Shown here: positions 48,903 to 60,225 of the stretch, in pieces | Layout: each line of letters starts with the position of its first letter | Position numbering within the stretch: the first letter of the stretch is position 1 | NCBI RefSeq assembly: GCF_002078875.1 | Contig: NC_034411.1 | Location: 4,553,180 to 4,617,179 of the forward strand | DNA length: 64,000 nucleotides | Origin: Numida meleagris | Taxonomy: Eukaryota > Chordata > Aves > Galliformes > Numididae | Reading direction: 5' to 3' | Translations under genes and position numbers: made by a program | The notes under the pieces: generated by a model | What the model saw: only the letters and a program-made list of their open reading frames with translations | What the model was told of the DNA's origin: nothing | Databases searched by the model: none

Positions 48903-51468
48903 GTTCACCAAATTCTTAAGTCAGATGGAGTATTTGTTGGTGCAGTGTTTGGGGGAGGCACTCTGTATGAGCTTCACTGCCCTTTGTAGCTGGTAGAGCT
49001 AGAGAGAAAGGGGATTTTCTCCTCATGTATTGCTACCATTTACTGCTGTATCGGATTTAGTACATCTCCTGTCAGGAGCTGGTTTTAACACCCTGACTGA
49101 GGTAATTAACAATAAAAGAATAGTCTGAAACATCAGAGCTGCTGGTGTATAAGAAATACTATTTACAGGTACATTAGTGTAATGTATGTGTAATAAGCAA
49201 TTCCTTTCTTTTGCATGGAGTGTGCTTTGCTAAATATGTTTCTGAAATAGCCTGAACTGCCTCTGTTCTTGGCTGTACTGTGATCAAAGAAACCAACTGA
49301 AGGGTATCTTTGGCTAGTGGCCCAGTAGAGTTTGCATGGGTCTTCATGGAGAAGTGTCAGAGAATGTTAGATTTGCTTGAAAGAACTGAAGACACTCCTG
49401 CTGGTGCTGCTTCTAAAACCAAGAAGAGAATAATGGCACTTCAATTAAAATGTGATTGTGTTCGAGCCACTAAACAAAGTTCTTCAGAAATGTTGAGGCA
49501 GTGTATTTTTCTGAGTAATAGTGTTCAATTAGAACTGGAGTGGCTGATTCTGAAAGTTAATATAATGGTATGGTTTTAACCTGAGATGCTCTAAAATAAA
49601 GCTTTTGAATTTCTTTTAGGGTAGTGATGAAATTCAAGTAAGCTATCCAGGATTGTCTGAGGTTATGGAAGACTTGCAAGGCAAGTATACACTTCAGAAA
49701 CATAAACATTTTCTGTGTCAGCAATACAGGTGTGGAAGAGTTAATGTTTGCTTCTTAACACCAGTTAAAGCTTATTGTAGTAGTGAAAGCATTACATTTT
49801 TTTCCTGAAATCTAGTGAGTCAGGAGAATAACTCCATCAGCAGCTTTGTATTGGGAAGCAGAAGTCAGAGATTTGTACTCTGTGGTCTGTTTTGAATTTT
49901 CTGCTTCAGTTTTACTCCTGTTCTTTGTGAGCCTCTTCAGCCTAAGCACATAGGACAGAAGCATATATCCAACGTGATTACTTTTTTTTTTTTCTGTGAG
50001 CCTGCCTAAATAATGGGATGATCAGGGCACTGCTTTGGAATGAGAATAAATAGACCCTCTAACCAGAGTCTGGAGAAAAAACCCTCAAAAAATTGAGGTG
50101 CTTAACGAGTGAGTTGGTGTTATGATTGCATTTGTCATGGATTGCAAAGTAGTTGTTCATACGCAGTCAGTAATAACTTATGGAGCAATTCAGGCGTTTT
50201 GCTTTGAATCATCTGCCAATATGTAGAGTTCCTTAATGAAAATAGAACTTTCGTTCCCTGAAGAAATGTTGGGATGCAGTAAGTGATTAAATTTCTTACT
50301 GCTCAATTAAAGGATTTCTTTTTTTAGCATGGGTAAAGGTAGCGTGATTAATGTCCAACTGAATACCAGTCTAAGCTGTAGATTTGTGGTAATTTCTTAT
50401 TAAAAATCTTATGGGATAATCATTTTCGTGATTATCTGAAAAAAATGTGAGTGGTGTCTCTCAGTAAATACTTTGTACTTGGTACTTAAAAGAAATTGTA
50501 ATAAAAAAACTAAATGCTTGAAGACTTTGGCTGAGAAGTAATAATCTGAAATCAATCCTAGCTATCAAACAGTAAATTTCAAAGGGTTGGCTTTCAGAGG
50601 TTTGGATCCATGCAGGTGAGAAGCTTCCCTGCTGTAGGTTGTACTCTTATGGTGAAATTCAGAAGATTCTACGGTTGTTTTGGTTTAGTAGAAATCTGCC
50701 AGTAGTGCATGAAACTTAACTCATAGTATATGCTGTATCTTCTTTTTCTTAAAGCTAAAACATATTTTTAGGTATGGGAGAGAGTAATTGCTCCTGGAAT
50801 AGAAAACCTCTGCTACACAGGGATACGATGTGGGCAGCTGCAGCAATTTGCTGAAGTAAGTATTTGATAGCTGAGGAGTTAACCTGAAATGACTCTAAGA
50901 ACTTATTTTCTTTCTCTGACCTCTATGGGGAAAAAAAAATAGGATTTAAAAAAAAAAATACTGTTTTAGTACAGGTATTTTTAACCTTGATTACAATGAC
51001 AGAATTTGAACTATGTTGATGTACCGGTATGAGATATTTTTACTGTCCCAAATCTTTCAACAAGAGTCATTATGAGGAATATGCCATGCCTAATTTTACT
51101 GTTTGGGGAACTAATTATTTCTTAATGCTGATATTCTCTATACCTTTTCTTTTTCTCCCTTCCTGCATGGCAGAAATGTATTGAAGGAGCAATGGCTCAG
51201 TGCCTGCCCCATGTCAGATCTTCTACGTGACTGCCTGGAAATTCCACAAATTGCAGGTAATGTGAAGCTCAACTGTTTTCTCTTTGAAGGCGCATTTTAA
51301 ATTACTTAAGCTTCAAACGAATTTTATAAAATATTTTAACTTTTAAAATAATCCTTATATTTTTTTCTCTTTTCTTCTTAGGTGAGACCTGCACAGAGAG
51401 GTTCTGCAAGAGTTTCATTTGGAGATCTGGCAAAAATAGATGAACTTGTTAGAAGAGGAGCAAAATAG
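48903..51468 (+). pseudogene. NDUFAF5: Decayed NDUFAF5 (complex I assembly factor), C-terminal half
   Basis: NDUFAF5 is a mitochondrial methyltransferase-fold protein that hydroxylates an arginine of NDUFS7 during complex I assembly. Five exons align in order with its C-terminal half: 48903-49101 (HQILKSDGVFVGAVFGG; later FSPH and [12 protein letters not shown]), 49620-49680 (DEIQVSYPGLSEVMEDLQ), 50772-50855 ([20 protein letters not shown]), 51174-51256 (GSVPAP, QIFYV), 51382-51468 (RPAQRGSARVSFGDL, stop TAG). Breaks: TAG at 48987-48989 where the human protein has Gln; a one-base deletion near 49010; TGA at 50852-50854 and at 51182-51184, both where human has Arg. Introns are kept, so it is not a processed copy. 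The intron after 49680 has a GC donor. The N-terminal exons (methyltransferase motif I region) were not found with confidence. A possible AATAAA lies at 51827. The head-to-head position with ESF1 matches mammals, so this is the ancestral locus. Confidence 0.85.
50292..50368 (+). repeat. Dispersed repeat copy B (~77 bp)
   Basis: Second copy of the block at 48731-48809, in the same orientation, inside the GC-AG intron of the NDUFAF5 relic. The T run differs in length and several bases are substituted. Confidence 0.75.
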
Positions 51469-51829
51469 TTCTTTATCAGAAATGAAAGTTATTTTCAAGC
51501 TCATATCAAACTTGTCAGTGCAGATAGCCTCCACTTCTACTTATTTTGTTACAACATTTTGAAATGATAATCTGCACGCAGCAAGGAATTTCAATGCCTG
51601 TGCTACATCAACTATGTAAAATGGCATTCTTTTTTTTTTCTACTGAAGTATTTGAACGGTAATCTAAGTAGTACATGCTCTCCCAATTTGATTAAGTTAC
51701 TTTTCTCAAATGTAATGCCTCTTCCAGTGTTTTAGAAGGACAAACTGCTGCAGGTATGATTTGCAAGTCTTGAGCATACATCACCCTGTATTATTTTCAA
51801 ATTCATCCTGAAGGATGGTAGATCATAAT

Positions 51830-53112
51830 AAACAATAGTACTTGGTGACAAATAAATTTAAGGTATACAATGAGAGAATATCAGCAAATGCACGGATCTA
51901 ACCAACTTAACGTGGTTTTTGTCTGTTGGAAATTATGGTTAAAAAGATATTGTCAGTTAGCATTTGAAAGTTGAATGTTTGACTTGCGTAAAGGGAAGTG
52001 ATTAAGTAAGTTCTGTAAAAATATCTTTAGTTCATACTTTGTCCCTGCAACACACAGATTCAATTCTCCCTCCACCTGCGAACACAAAAAGAATTGTTTC
52101 TGAACATTGAGTAGGAGAGGGTAACCACAGAGAAGACTGATGCTTCATTCCACCTTTAACAGAATGTATCATGATTTGACTAAGTTTACTGAGAGAAATA
52201 GCAAGCAGAAAAGTCAGCTAGCACACAGATAGACTTGTACACTTCAAACTAATTGGCTTACAAGTGGCAATCTCTGGAGTTGGGATTATTGTGGAATTGC
52301 AAGGAACTTTTATACCAGTTGTATATTGTACTGTTTGACAAATTAAAGGTGGTACTTAAAATATTAGTTAAATCACGTTTCCAAACTTTTTGCTATTCTG
52401 TTTTTAGAGGCTGAGAATCGTGAAGTATATTTTCTACCTCCTTACCTGTTGCACAGGGCTATAACTTTTCCTGTATATAGCTATTTTTAGGAGTTGATCT
52501 TAATCATGAATATGGCCCTTTATCCTGAGGCGTTAAGAAAAAGTAATTTACTATACGATTTCACTTGATCGTAGTACTGGTAGGGAACTGTGGGAAGGAA
52601 AAGCATGAAGAGTATGTAAGTGTATTGTTAAAACAGATGTATCATTGTTTTAGGTGTTGTATTAGCAGAAGTGTAAGAGAAAGCTTCTCTCGGCCTGCTG
52701 TAAGAAGATTATCCAGCAGGTGGAGTTTGTCAGGATGGTGTGCACAGGACAAGTAGACAAGGTAGGCAGAAGCCTTAATATTCTGTCAGGGTTTATTGAG
52801 CTATGATTCAAAGACAAATGCAGATATTAAAGTTACCACCTGCTGCTTAACCAGTGTTCAGTTCTCAAAATTACAAAAATGCTTTTTTGAATGTAGCATT
52901 CAGTTAGAAGGCTAATTTAGGAGTTGAGGAGAAGGAGGAGTTCTGTACCAGGCTTTAGCTGAAAGGAATGAGTGAGAGGGTATAAAATATCACGATAAGG
53001 CAGGGAACCATCTTCTTGACAAGCCTAATTCACAACAATTCAAGGGGAAGGAGGCCAGCTTTCATTTTCCTTTAGAGAACGTTAGCACTCCTGGAAAAAA
53101 GAAGATAGACTA
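51830..53112. other. Intergenic, nothing recognised
   Basis: Only short open frames are present (about 63 codons at 52565-52756) without similarity I can name. No RNA gene or repeat family is seen. Confidence 0.55.
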
Positions 53113-53206
53113 TCATAGAATCATAGAATGGCTTGGGTTGAAAAGGACCTCAAAGATCATCGAGTCTCAACCCCCCTGCCAAGTGCAGCGTTGCCAACCA
53201 CTAGAC
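53113..53206 (-). mobile_element. CR1 3'-end fragment with octamer tail
   Basis: 'atcatagaatcatagaatgg', 'cttgggttgaaaaggacctc' and an 'aacccccctgccaagtgcag' block give a short reverse-oriented CR1 end. Confidence 0.92.
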
Positions 53207-55555
53207 TATAAGTCATCTTATAACCTTTACAGCCCTTAAAATGAAGACTCGAAGAGCTCGTCTCTCCAATGGCATAAAGTTTTCTCATAGACCATCCATG
53301 GACTTGATACAAGATATTGCCTCTCTTTACAATTTCTGTCTGTTTTAGACAAAGTTTACGTATTTTAAGGGGGACTCTTCAGTTTGACATGCATTTCCAT
53401 AGCAGCTCACACGTGGGAAACGTCTATGCGACTTCATGCGTTTTTGCTTCAGCAGGTTAATTTCCAGTCACTTCAGCTGGTGACTCAGATGTGTTAAGGC
53501 AATGAGGAGGTGGAATGTGCTGGGTAAATGTTAATTGGAGATGGGCTCCTACTGAGCTTGTGTGGTGCACTCGGGAAGGAAGGGAAGGATTTATCCTAGA
53601 GTTGATATTTTCTTCTTTGGTTCCACGTTCCATAGGTGGAATATGTGAACAGTAAGGAAGGCGCAAATGTGATTTAGTAATGGGAGAAGGTATCTTCTGG
53701 ATAGAGAGAAATGGAGAAACAGTTTTCTTTGTAGCACTTGGGAGAAAAAAGTATAGATAATTAACGTGGAAAAAGGCTGGGAACAGAAGAAGTAGGGAGT
53801 AATAAATATATTGATTGGAGCGATGCTAATTGGAATGAGGGAGCACGCAACTGACAGGTAAGATGTTTGTTTCACTGACCAATGGTGTTTGAGAAACTAT
53901 TTTTTGTGTTTGATAAACTTTGAAATGCATTACAATGCTATCTGAATGTAATGAACGTACAGATTCTCACTGTGATTTGAGTTTCCTTTTTATTTCTTGA
54001 CTTTTGAATTGGTATGTGAGGGGGGAAGACAAGTTACTGGCTCACAGAAGCTGAAGATTGCATGAGCATTGAACACTTAATGGATTGGCATGTGAGGTAA
54101 TGTGTAATGCTTCCTCCAGGTAATGAAAATTAAGAGGGGAAAATAAAAAGCATCAGTGAGCATCGTGGATGCTTGCCATCTTTAAATACTGATACAGAAT
54201 AGGTGGTGATTTTCATGTTATAGAGGATGAGAACGTCCATGTAAGTTGGGCATTAAAATTTGCATGATGTTTCCAGCAGTGAGTTACAAATGCTTAAAAT
54301 TACAAGCATCTACAAAATAAATATATTATGAAATTCAACTCCACCACTATATTTAACTGCATTTTTTTTTCCCCTTCTTGGAATTATTGGCTGGTCTGGT
54401 TTCCAGTAATCACTTTCTATGGCACTTAGATCAATACCTTTGAAAAAAGTTAATTATGAATAGTTTTTTTTTCCCTTCCATGTAAGGCTCTTATACTTTG
54501 ACTTTATTTTTTCAGCTTTTTGACTGTTCCTTTCTGAAATTGTAATGAAGAAGAATGTAGTTGCCAGTTGTTAGTCTGGGAAGTTATTTTGAACTTTAAG
54601 TGCGTGTTTAAGAAACCAGGTCTTGCAAAATAAGTAACTTGTAAGAAGTAGTTACAAAGGTGATGTGCTGTGTCTTGCAAGCCTAGGTAGTTCTAGAAAT
54701 CTTGTTGCATCATGCAGAATGTTTTTCTCCCAGCTACAGAAGAAAGGAAAGTGAATTTGGGGAAATAATAATTTTGACCAATCATAAGCTAGAAGTGCGA
54801 AATGTATATATTTTTAAAAATAAAGTTTTAGATTTATATTTGCACTTAACCAATATTACTATTTGAGGATCACAGACTGACAGGATCTGAGGTCGGTCAT
54901 TGGTTGTTGAGGATGGAGTTTTTTTCAGAGTCTTTGATTACAAGATCTGTCAATGCATTGTTTTATCCAAGGCTACTTAGGATATGGGGATGATAATAAG
55001 ACCCTATGTTTTGTATCCCAAGCATTAGGTTTTGTAGTTCCTATGCTTTCCGAAGACTGAGAATTTGAATTTTAAGCATGGCAAAGAATCCTTGATTACC
55101 TCTAACTGCTGAAAATGTCATCAGCAGAAGTTCAGAACTGAACCATTAAAAAATATATTTTTTAATCAGCTTTAAAGTAAAAAAAAACACTTTTCAGTGT
55201 TTTCTGGAAGCAAGCTAAAACCTAACTTTTTCAGTTGTGGAGGAGGGAGGAGAAGCCAGCAGTCTTTCAGATGTATGTTCCTTGGAATATCCTGATGCAA
55301 AGGTCTGATCTAGCGGATATAATTCCATTAGAACATCTTGTTCCAGAGCTACATTAGGGAAGCTAGCATAAGCATTACACTTAAATTTTCATTTGTCAAA
55401 TCCAAGAATTTAATAGTCACTCTTAATTAAAAGATTAATTATTTTATATATAATATAATTCTATTTTATATTTTATATGTAATTATTAAATTATTTTGGA
55501 TCAGATTAGGAAGCTGATAATGTGGGGGGTATGGTTCTTCCAGTAGTTTGGTTGG
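53207..55555. other. Intergenic, nothing recognised
   Basis: Unique AT-rich sequence with no supported gene. A low-complexity AT block (tatataatataattctattt and similar) spans about 55436-55497. Confidence 0.55.
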
Positions 55556-56475
55556 AATCACAGAATCGTTTGAGTTGGAAAAGACCCTTAAAGGCCATCC
55601 AGTCCAACCCCCTGCAGTGAACAGGGACACCTACAGCTCCATCAGGTGCTCAGAGCCCCATCCAGCCTGACCTTGAATGTCTCCAAGGATAGGGTATCCA
55701 CCACCTCTCTGGGCAACCTGTGCCAGTGCTTCACTGCCACTTGTTTAAAAAGCTTTTTCCTTATATCCAATCTAAATCTCCTCTCTTTTGGTTTGAAACT
55801 ATTTCCCCTTGTCCTATCACACAGACCCTGCTATAGAGTCTGTTCCCTTCTTTCTTATACCCCCTTCAGATACTGACAGGCTGCTCCCATGTCTCCTGGA
55901 GCCTTCCCTTCTCCAGGCTGTACAGCCCCAGCTCTCTCAGCCTCTCCTCACAGGGAGATGTTCCATCCCTGGGATCATTTTATGGCCCTCCTCTGGATGC
56001 ACTCCAGCAGCTCCATGTCTCTCCTGTTCTGAGGACTCCACATCTGGACACAGTGCTCCGGGTGAGGTGTCGCAGAGCAGGGCAGGTCTCCTTCCTCACC
56101 CTGCTGGCCACGCTGCTTTGGATGTGGCCCAGGATACGGTTGGCTCTCTGGGCTGTGAGGGCACAGTGCTGGCTCATGTCCAGCTGCCATCCACCAGCAC
56201 CCCCAAGTCCTTTTTGGCAGGACGGTGCTCCATCCATCATCTGCAAACTGCTGAAGGTGCTCTTGATCCCGCTGTTGATGTCACTGATAAAGATGTTAAA
56301 GAGCACCGTTCCCAGTACTGACCCCTGAGGGACTCCAGTTGGCACCGATCTCCATCATTGAGGCATTGAGCCATTGACCACCACTCTCTGGGTATGATCT
56401 TGCAACCAGTTCCTCGTCCATCGAACAGTCCACCCATCAAATCCATATCTTTCCAATTTGGAGAGAGGGATATTG
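55556..56475 (-). mobile_element. CR1 retroposon with reverse transcriptase remnant
   Basis: The longest CR1 copy here (~920 bp), in reverse orientation. Its 3' end lies at 55556 ('aatcacagaatcgtttgagt', 'ccatccagtccaacccc'). Further in, the minus strand encodes GVPQGSVLGTVLFNIFISD, the end of the non-LTR RT domain. Homology then skips from 'SGIKSTFS' to later ORF2 sequence (LTAQRANRILGHIQSS), so part of the RT C terminus is deleted. Confidence 0.93.
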
Positions 56476-58479
56476 TGGGAGATCGGTGTGAGCACTGAAA
56501 GAAATTTGACAGGTATAGGTAGCCAGTTGATTTCCTGCGTATCTTAAGTGCTCTCAGGGCAGGGAGAGGAAGAATAAAATAGAAAATGAGAAGTTGCATT
56601 TTTTAGCCAAAGGTTGTGTATCGATGTCAAGCAGAAAACACTAAAAAGTGCATGTGCTTATAGAGGAGTAGGACTTATGGCTTAAATCAAATAAGGATCA
56701 AAGTGGTTTGCTGATTTATTAATAGATTGTAATTAACCCTCAGTCGGTGAACTGCAAATTTAGGATTAATAGCAGCAATATAACAGATAAATGTCTGTAC
56801 TACAGCCTTACAAAATGTGAGTAAACATCTTCAGCTATCTACGTGCTCTTCTCCAGCAATCTCCTGTAAGTTGACAATTGTGTGTTCACCTCTGTCCTTT
56901 CAGCAGGCTGCTGTGGCTGCAAGAGCTCACCATTCTGGGAATGCACATTGCTCTGTTTGCATTACGTGCCTCTCCTTTGAAGATGTGGTGCTGTAGCTGC
57001 GTGTGTTCCTGTGCTGTCTGTGCAATCCCCTGACCCACCCCGCCTGCTGTGCTGGCACCCCATGGGTGGTGGGCAGATACCCTAGGAAGGTGCGGTGCGG
57101 GTTTTGCCCCATGCTGCCAGCACAAGGGCAGGGCTAGGGGCTGCTCCTGGCCTCTGGGTGCCAGGAGGGCATCTTCTCAGTGTGGGACCAGATTGGACTG
57201 CTGCTCTCTTCCTGCTTCTGTTACAAATTGAAGTGCTTGGGAAACTGAAGAGTTTCTCTTAAAATACGTGACCTTTAAAACAGACAAGACGTGTAAAGAG
57301 AGGCAGTATTTGTACCTGGTCCAGAGATGGGCTATGAGAAAACTTGATGCCATTGGAGGGGTGAGCTCTTCTTTTAGTCTTACTAATATCAGAGTTGCTT
57401 TTGTAATTGACAGCGTCATTTCTACGAAGTACCAATTTGATGCGATTATCTTTGGCAGTCAGTACCTTTCCTGACTCAACCACGAAGTCTGATGTTACAG
57501 AAGAAATATTGTAGTTCTGAGGCAATGGCTGTAGGAAGATTTAGTTGGTGTGCCAACTCCAATCCACGTGATTTAAATTTGCATAACATCCTTTTTGTGC
57601 CTCGTTTTTGTCTTTGAATTTCTTCAGTCACCTATGGTTGTTTCTGGAATTCCAGGAAATAGCAGTGCTGTAGATACTCCCGAGTTGTTTTGTTACTCAG
57701 ATCTCAAACAGCACATCCCTAGGATTTTTTTGCCTGCAGGAGTCGTCTTCGAAGGCACTCTCAGGGGGCACTGAGGTGCTGTCACACCACTGTTCAGTCA
57801 ACAGACCAAGAGCACTTGTTTGATGCATGGATGACTGATCTTCGATTGCCGCCTTTCATCAAACAAATAGAAACATCTGTTGTTTTATTTATATGTGAGC
57901 TTTCCCAAATAGCAGCTTACAGGGCTTTGTTTTGTTCTGTTTTTGTTTTTCCTTCCCTTTTGGCTTAGCGAATCCCTCTTGTATGCAGAGAGGGACTTTG
58001 AAAACCAAATAGATTGGATGATTGTATCTCTCTGTTCAGATCATGTTAAAGCCTGCTGGCTGGTGCTTTTTAGTAACTGGGAGTTAATGATCCCTTATTG
58101 AGAGGGTAGACTTTAATTTATAACTTCTATAACTCCGTGTCCAGAGATTTCAAAGGTACTGAATTAAAAGGGATTGCAGTGGTGGTTTACTGGCCTCTTA
58201 AAAACCTTTGAAGTAAATTTAGTCATTCCACTTCAGGAGAGAATTCAGGTTTATGAACCCAAAGGGCTTATGGGGGCAGAGAAGTGTTTGCCTGCCGCTC
58301 CCTGCAGTGAGTAGCAGAACTTGACAGATAACATTACACCAGTATTGACTGCTGGGCATCTTGGCTTCACTACTAGCTCTCCTGTGTCTCTGAGCAGTCA
58401 CACAGCATCTGTGCATCAGTTCAGAAATCTTGAGGATGTAAGTCAGAGTCCAATAGCTATAAAGGGATCTAAATGTTAC
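56476..58479. other. Intergenic, no supported gene
   Basis: Mostly unique sequence. One stretch near 57,741-57,900 follows a good splice acceptor and keeps an open frame, but no gene could be assigned (see findings). A G/C-richer patch lies near 57,000-57,160. Confidence 0.5.
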
Positions 58480-58680
58480 ATGGCACAATCACGCAATCAC
58501 CAAGGTTGGAATAGACCTCCAAGATGATCTAGACCAACCGTCCACCTACCACCAATATTTCCCCACTAAACCATGTTCCTTAGTACCATAGTTCCTTGAA
58601 CACCTCCAGGGATGGTGACTCAGCACCCTCTCTGTGCAGCCTGTGCCAATGCCTCACCACTCTTTTGGGGAAGAAACACC
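58480..58680 (-). mobile_element. CR1 3'-end fragment
   Basis: 'aatcaccaaggttggaatag', a 'gatctagaccaaccgtccac' block and 'ccttgaacacctccagggat' with 'ctctgtgcagcctgtgccaa' give a reverse-oriented CR1 similar to the copy at 36,110. Confidence 0.9.
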
Positions 58681-59847
58681 AAGCGCTGCAGCATAAAAAT
58701 GCTTCTGTAGACCTATCTTTCCAGATTCTGCTTTCGAGTATTGCTAAATAACAACCTCCATTTAACGGTGCTCTAAATGTTGTGTTCTAACAATCTTGAA
58801 AACACATCGATGTGACTTAGCATAGCACTTGAGATGAATTTACAAATGAATCTTGGCATAAGGCAGATGTATTTTAACACTTCTGTTTGCATGCCTGCTT
58901 CCTGCGTATTTATTTTCAACCTCCAGCTGATAAGCCGCTTTGTCTTGTGTACTGAAATGGCCTGTTTAATACAGTGGGAAGTCGAGTAAAAGCCACCGTT
59001 TATTAATGGATGCTTAGAACAGGCACAGCCAGACATTTTAAATTATTCTAAATAAGCAGTAATTCTAATTTATTTCTAAAGATAGAACTGCAACAACCCA
59101 GTTACCTAGTTCCCTCAGAGACTGTAATGAGTACAATTAGCATAAAATCGGTCTATAAGTTTAATGTGCAATTTCTCGTTCTCTGGACATTGAACATACT
59201 AGCAAAAATATGGCAAGCTGTGTTAGGTTCTGTGTAGTTACTTGTTCCCACTGGATGCTTTCTTGACAAAACGCATTACTGGAAAATATCAATCAAATCT
59301 GTTCCGTACAGGGAGTTGTTAATATATTGGCTCAAACAGGGATGGCAGTAAATCTGAAAGGGATGTTCATCATCCCTTGAAGGAAAAATTTCAATTTTTT
59401 TTGGTCTGCATTAGCGGTAGGGTGGTTTTTCTGTTTGTTTGTTTTCCTTTTTAATGAAGAGTATTGTGTCTGAAGATTCCAACTTGGAGGATGCAACTAG
59501 CCAGTTCTGTACCTACAGCTTCATAAGTTGTCTTTGTTTCTCTAAATATAAAATGTGCGTGTAGATGACAAAGATTGAAAATACATGTTAATACTCTACT
59601 GAAAGGGGAAGGGAGCAGTGGAGTCTCACAGCTGCTGCAGAGATTCTCAAACCATGGTTTGGGCAGCTGCTGCTGATGTGCCAGCAGTTGTGTTCTTCAT
59701 TGGACACAACCCATTGTGGGGCTCTACGGGATTTCTCGTTTATGGAATGAAAAGGCAATGGGAAGTTCTTTGTGACCACCTTGTAATACTGTAAAGTGAA
59801 GAAAACCGAGGTAGGGAAAGCTCAGTTAGTGATACACTGTGACTAGA
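58681..59847. other. Intergenic, nothing recognised
   Basis: No coding exon, RNA gene or repeat could be supported; open frames are short and without similarity I can name. Confidence 0.55.
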
Positions 59848-60225
59848 TTCACAGAATTGCAGGGGCTGGAAGGGATCTCAAGAGACTGAGTCCAACCCCC
59901 TGCTAAAGCAGGTTCCCTACAGTAGGTTGCACAGGTAGGTGTCCAGGCGGGTCTTGTATATCCCCATAGAAGGAGACTCCACCACCTCTCTGGGCAGCCT
60001 GTTCCAGGGCTCCAGCATCCTTAACGTATAGAAGTTCTTCCACATTAATACGGAACTTCCAGTGTTCAAGTTTTAGGCCATTGCTCCTTGTCCTATCGCT
60101 GCACACCACTGATTAGAGCCTGGCCTCATCTGTTTGCCTCCCACCTCCCATTAGCTACTTATAAACATTAATCAGATCCCACTCAGTCTTCTTTTCCTCA
60201 GGTTGAACAGACCCAGGTTTCTTAG
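59848..60225 (-). mobile_element. CR1-type retroposon, 5' truncated
   Basis: 'attcacagaattgcaggggc', 'gagactccaccacctctctg', 'ggcagcctgttccagggctc' and 'tcctcaggttgaacagaccc' mark a reverse-oriented CR1 of a subfamily different from the others in the window. Confidence 0.88.

Noticed and set aside
49310..49579. 89-codon open frame in the region of the NDUFAF5 relic
   Set aside because: It lies inside an intron between two exons that join in phase without it and matches no part of NDUFAF5. No other family was recognised.
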